From: Lentimicrobiaceae bacterium
GTDB lineage: Bacteria > Bacteroidota > Bacteroidia > Bacteroidales > JAGONC01
Direction of reading: 5' to 3'
DNA: 9,268 nt
Assembly (NCBI GenBank): GCA_030621075.1
Contig: JAUXII010000016.1
Location: 1-9,268, forward strand
Of this stretch, positions 6,625-9,268 are shown one piece after another. The notes under the pieces were generated by a model. It saw only the letters and a program-made list of their open reading frames with translations. It was not told the origin of the DNA and did no database searches. Each line of letters opens with the position of its first letter. Within the stretch, counting starts at the first letter, position 1. The translations under genes were made by a program, and so were the position numbers.

Positions 6625-8409
6625 ATGTTAGAACAGGAAGTAAGATTATTAAAGTATAAAACCTACCTAAGTTATTATTGTCCGCATTGTAGCACAACTT
6701 TTAATGTTGAACGGCAAGACGAAAAGTCACTGGTCTTTAATGCCACATACAAACAACAGGACCTCGTTTTGAAACTTAGTCCTTTCCTGGATGCTTATGA
6801 CACCAAGACCTCTATCCCGATCGAGAAAGGTGAGGTACTTGACGACCTGGTTTGTCCGCACTGCAAAAAAAGCCTTATCAACCATGAAGAAAAATGTGAA
6901 AAGTGTGGTTCGAAAGTGGGTGAGATTACAGTCTCAACACAAGCTAAATTAATTCCGTTTAATTTCTGTCTCAACCGTGGTTGTGACTGGCATGGGATTA
7001 AAAAAGCCGACAAAAAAACCATCAGAAGGAAGATTCCGCGCCAGGCTATGCCGGAGCAGGATCCAAAAATCAGGGCTCACAACTTCAAAGAAGTTCCTTA
7101 CGGTTATACAGCTGAATTGGCCCTGTTAGAAGCCGACAGATGTCTGCAATGTAAAAACCCGAAATGTGTTGAGGGATGTCCGGTAAACATCGATATTCCA
7201 GGCTTCATTAAACTTATTTCTGAAGAAAAATTTGATGCAGCTGCCCGAAAAATTAAAGAAACAAACCTTTTCCCGGCAGTATGCGGAAGGGTATGCCCCC
7301 AGGAAAGTCAATGCGAAATTAAATGTATAGTCGGTATCAAAAGTGAACCCGTTGCCATTGGCAGACTTGAACGTTTTGTTGCTGATTATGAGAGGGATAT
7401 GAACCTGGTTGAAGTAATTGATATCAAGAAAAATACCGGGAAAAAAATCGCCGTTATCGGATCAGGTCCGGGAGGCCTTACCGTAGCTGCCGATATGCAA
7501 ATATTAGGCTATGACGTAACCATCTTTGAGGCGCTGCACGAAGCCGGAGGTGTTCTCACTTATGGTATTCCTGAATTCAGATTACCCAAAGCCATTGTCA
7601 ATTTTGAAATAAACTATCTTGTTAAATTAGGCGTTAAAATTGAATTAAATCATATCATCGGAAATATTCTGACCCTGGATGAATTGCTCGAACATTTTGA
7701 TGCAATATATATCGGCGTTGGCGCCGGGCTTCCATGGTTTATGAACCTTGAAGGGGAAAGCCTCGGCAATGTTTATTCGGCCAATGAGTACCTTACACGT
7801 ATGAACCTGATGAAGGCTTATAAATTTCCTGAATATGATACACCTATGCCTAAAGGGAATAAAGTGGCTGTGATTGGTGGTGGAAATGTGGCTATGGACT
7901 GCGCAAGATCAGCCCTCAGATCTGGTTCCAAAGAGGTAAATATCGTTTATAGAAGATCAAAAAAAGAATTTCCGGCGAGAGAGGAAGAGGTTCACCATGC
8001 AGAACAGGAAGGGATTAACTTTCATCTGCTGACCAGCCCTATCCGATATTTTGGAGATAGAAGAAACATGGTAAAATCCATGGAATGTATACGGATGGAG
8101 CTTGGCGAACCTGATGCTTCGGGTAGAAGAAGGCCTTTACCAATAGAAAATTCTAACTTTATGCTCGAATGTGACATGGCTATTGTGGCCATTGGAAACG
8201 GGCCAAACCCTATCCTCTTTAAGTCAGCACCCGATTTGAAATTGAATAAAAGAGGTTATGTTGAAGTCAACGAGGAAACCGGTGAAACATCCAAAGAGTT
8301 TGTTTATGCCGGAGGTGATATTGTAACCGGAGCAGCAACCGTAATCCTGGCCATGGGTGCAGGAAGAATAGCCGCCCGGGCCATGCACAAAAAACTTTCT
8401 AAAAAATAA
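6625..8409 (+). CDS. nfnB: NADH-dependent ferredoxin:NADP+ oxidoreductase, subunit B, with Cys-rich N-terminal extension
   Basis: This 594-residue protein is a glutamate-synthase small-subunit-like flavoprotein. In Nfn it carries the bifurcating FAD, two [4Fe-4S] clusters and the NADPH site. The conserved body starts near 137 (MPEQDPKIR at 142). Cluster ligands are visible at Cys173, 176, 181, 185 and Cys220, 224, 230, 234; Glu249 in AIGRLERF is at the position of the Glu ligand of the proximal cluster in NfnB, by alignment from memory. FAD binding is at GSGPGG (279-284), NADPH binding at GGGNVAMD (418-425), and the C-terminal flavin motif is AGGDIVTGAATVILAMGAGR from 562. The family is usually about 465-475 residues. 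Here residues 1-135 add a domain with Cys pairs at 19/22, 77/80, 91/94 and 115/120, resembling zinc ribbons. The gene lies 15 bp after nfnA and 1 bp before the next gene. Annotation as GltD/GltA alone is possible, but there is no glutamate synthase large subunit here. Confidence 0.92.
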   Translation: MLEQEVRLLKYKTYLSYYCPHCSTTFNVERQDEKSLVFNATYKQQDLVLKLSPFLDAYDTKTSIPIEKGEVLDDLVCPHCKKSLINHEEKCEKCGSKVGEITVSTQAKLIPFNFCLNRGCDWHGIKKADKKTIRRKIPRQAMPEQDPKIRAHNFKEVPYGYTAELALLEADRCLQCKNPKCVEGCPVNIDIPGFIKLISEEKFDAAARKIKETNLFPAVCGRVCPQESQCEIKCIVGIKSEPVAIGRLERFVADYERDMNLVEVIDIKKNTGKKIAVIGSGPGGLTVAADMQILGYDVTIFEALHEAGGVLTYGIPEFRLPKAIVNFEINYLVKLGVKIELNHIIGNILTLDELLEHFDAIYIGVGAGLPWFMNLEGESLGNVYSANEYLTRMNLMKAYKFPEYDTPMPKGNKVAVIGGGNVAMDCARSALRSGSKEVNIVYRRSKKEFPAREEEVHHAEQEGINFHLLTSPIRYFGDRRNMVKSMECIRMELGEPDASGRRRPLPIENSNFMLECDMAIVAIGNGPNPILFKSAPDLKLNKRGYVEVNEETGETSKEFVYAGGDIVTGAATVILAMGAGRIAARAMHKKLSKK

Positions 8410-8410
8410 T

Positions 8411-9268
8411 ATGGCACTTCATCCGCTGAAGTTAAATTTAAAGAAGTACTATTTCGATGATACTTCATTCATCAACCTGATGAAGAAGCGTATTTATCAT
8501 GTGCTTCTAATATCAAGTGCCTATGATGCTTTTATCCTTGAGGATGACGGAAGAGTTGATGAACAGATCTTCAATGAATATGTTTCTTTGAACCTGAGAT
8601 ACCCTCCACAGTTCATTATTACCGACACTGAAGAAGAAGCTTTAAATATCCTCGAAGAAATTCATATCGACCTTATCATTACTATGCGTAGCGCTGCCGA
8701 GGCCAATACATTTGAGATTGCAGGGCGCCTAAAAAACAAATACCCGGATACCCCCATCGTAATTTTGACCCCTTTCTCACGGGAAGCAACGATAAAAGTT
8801 GACAATGAAGACCTGAGCGCCATTGACTACATATTTAGCTGGCTTGGTAATCCTGACATCCTTCTCGCTATTATTAAGCTTATTGAAGATAGGATGAATG
8901 TAGAACAAGATGTAAGCGAGGTTGGCGTACAAACTATTATCCTGATAGAAGATTCAATACGTTTTTATTCAAGTTACCTTCCTAACATTTATAAAATTAT
9001 CTTCAAACAGTCACAGGCTTTTATGATGGAGGGGCTGAATGAACACCAGCAAATGCTTAGAATGCGTGGACGGCCAAAGATTTTACTGGCTACAACATAT
9101 GAAGAAGCTATCTCCTTGTATGAGACTTATAAAAAAAACCTGCTCGGTATCATCACTGATGTTAGTTATAAACGAAACGGGGTGATGGACAAAGAAGCAG
9201 GCATCAGGTTATGCAAAAAAGTTAAGGCTGATGATCCTTATATGCCCCTTTTACTTCAATCATCAGAG
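8411..9268 (+). CDS. Tandem receiver protein, paralogue of the 2027-5509 product (partial, 3' end outside window)
   Basis: The ATG lies one base after the nfnB stop, so translational coupling with nfnAB is likely. The frame stays open for 286 codons to the window edge. The visible part aligns from its residue 25 or so with residues 199-493 of the large upstream protein. First comes a degenerate receiver (VLLISSAYDAF, later IDLIITMRS) with no acidic pair or phosphoacceptor. A second receiver follows, with ILIEDS (Glu180/Asp181), the shared RPKILLATT string, and ITDVSY with candidate phosphoacceptor Asp250. Both copies end their alignable stretch in the same LLQSSE/ILQSSE strand. Unlike the upstream protein it has no GAF-like N-terminal domain, so it is a shorter version. 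Whether it continues into the linker and PPDK-type ATP-grasp domain cannot be seen; the strong similarity makes this plausible. Confidence 0.9.
   Translation, partial: MALHPLKLNLKKYYFDDTSFINLMKKRIYHVLLISSAYDAFILEDDGRVDEQIFNEYVSLNLRYPPQFIITDTEEEALNILEEIHIDLIITMRSAAEANTFEIAGRLKNKYPDTPIVILTPFSREATIKVDNEDLSAIDYIFSWLGNPDILLAIIKLIEDRMNVEQDVSEVGVQTIILIEDSIRFYSSYLPNIYKIIFKQSQAFMMEGLNEHQQMLRMRGRPKILLATTYEEAISLYETYKKNLLGIITDVSYKRNGVMDKEAGIRLCKKVKADDPYMPLLLQSSE

Overview
The window looks like the chromosome of a Bacteroidota bacterium, most likely an anaerobic Bacteroidales/Marinilabiliales relative. The DNA is AT-rich, the starts lack convincing Shine-Dalgarno sequences, the gene-free left flank is packed with short palindromes and CTGTGA-type repeats, and the proteins resemble those of that phylum. 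The taxonomic call is an inference from family resemblance; no database search was possible.

Layout. Positions 1-341 hold no gene: a 22-bp tandem repeat, a GC-rich palindrome, a cluster of TCTGTGA repeats, an imperfect hairpin and, at 273-319, a strong intrinsic terminator for the minus-strand gene. Positions 342-1697 (minus) encode an NADP-type glutamate dehydrogenase (gdhA). A 329-bp divergent region separates it from a plus-strand cluster. That cluster contains a 1160-residue multidomain protein (2027-5509: GAF-like, degenerate receiver, atypical receiver, linker, and a nucleotide-binding domain of the PEP synthase/PPDK type without the phosphohistidine domain), then nfnA (5785-6609) and nfnB (6625-8409), the two subunits of an NADH-dependent ferredoxin:NADP+ oxidoreductase. 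The last gene begins at 8411, one base after the nfnB stop codon, and runs off the right edge. It is a clear paralogue of the receiver region of the large protein.

How the genes may fit together. NfnAB couples NADH, ferredoxin and NADPH pools by flavin-based electron bifurcation, and the neighbouring GdhA consumes or makes NADPH at the ammonia/2-oxoglutarate/glutamate node, so the window touches redox balance and nitrogen assimilation. The new-looking element is the arrangement of two paralogous receiver proteins, at least one of them receiver plus PPDK-type ATP-grasp, on either side of nfnAB, the second tightly coupled to nfnB. Their biochemical activity cannot be read from the sequence: the first lacks the modules that would make it a PEP synthase. 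A Cys-rich, zinc-ribbon-like extension of about 135 residues on NfnB is the second unusual feature.
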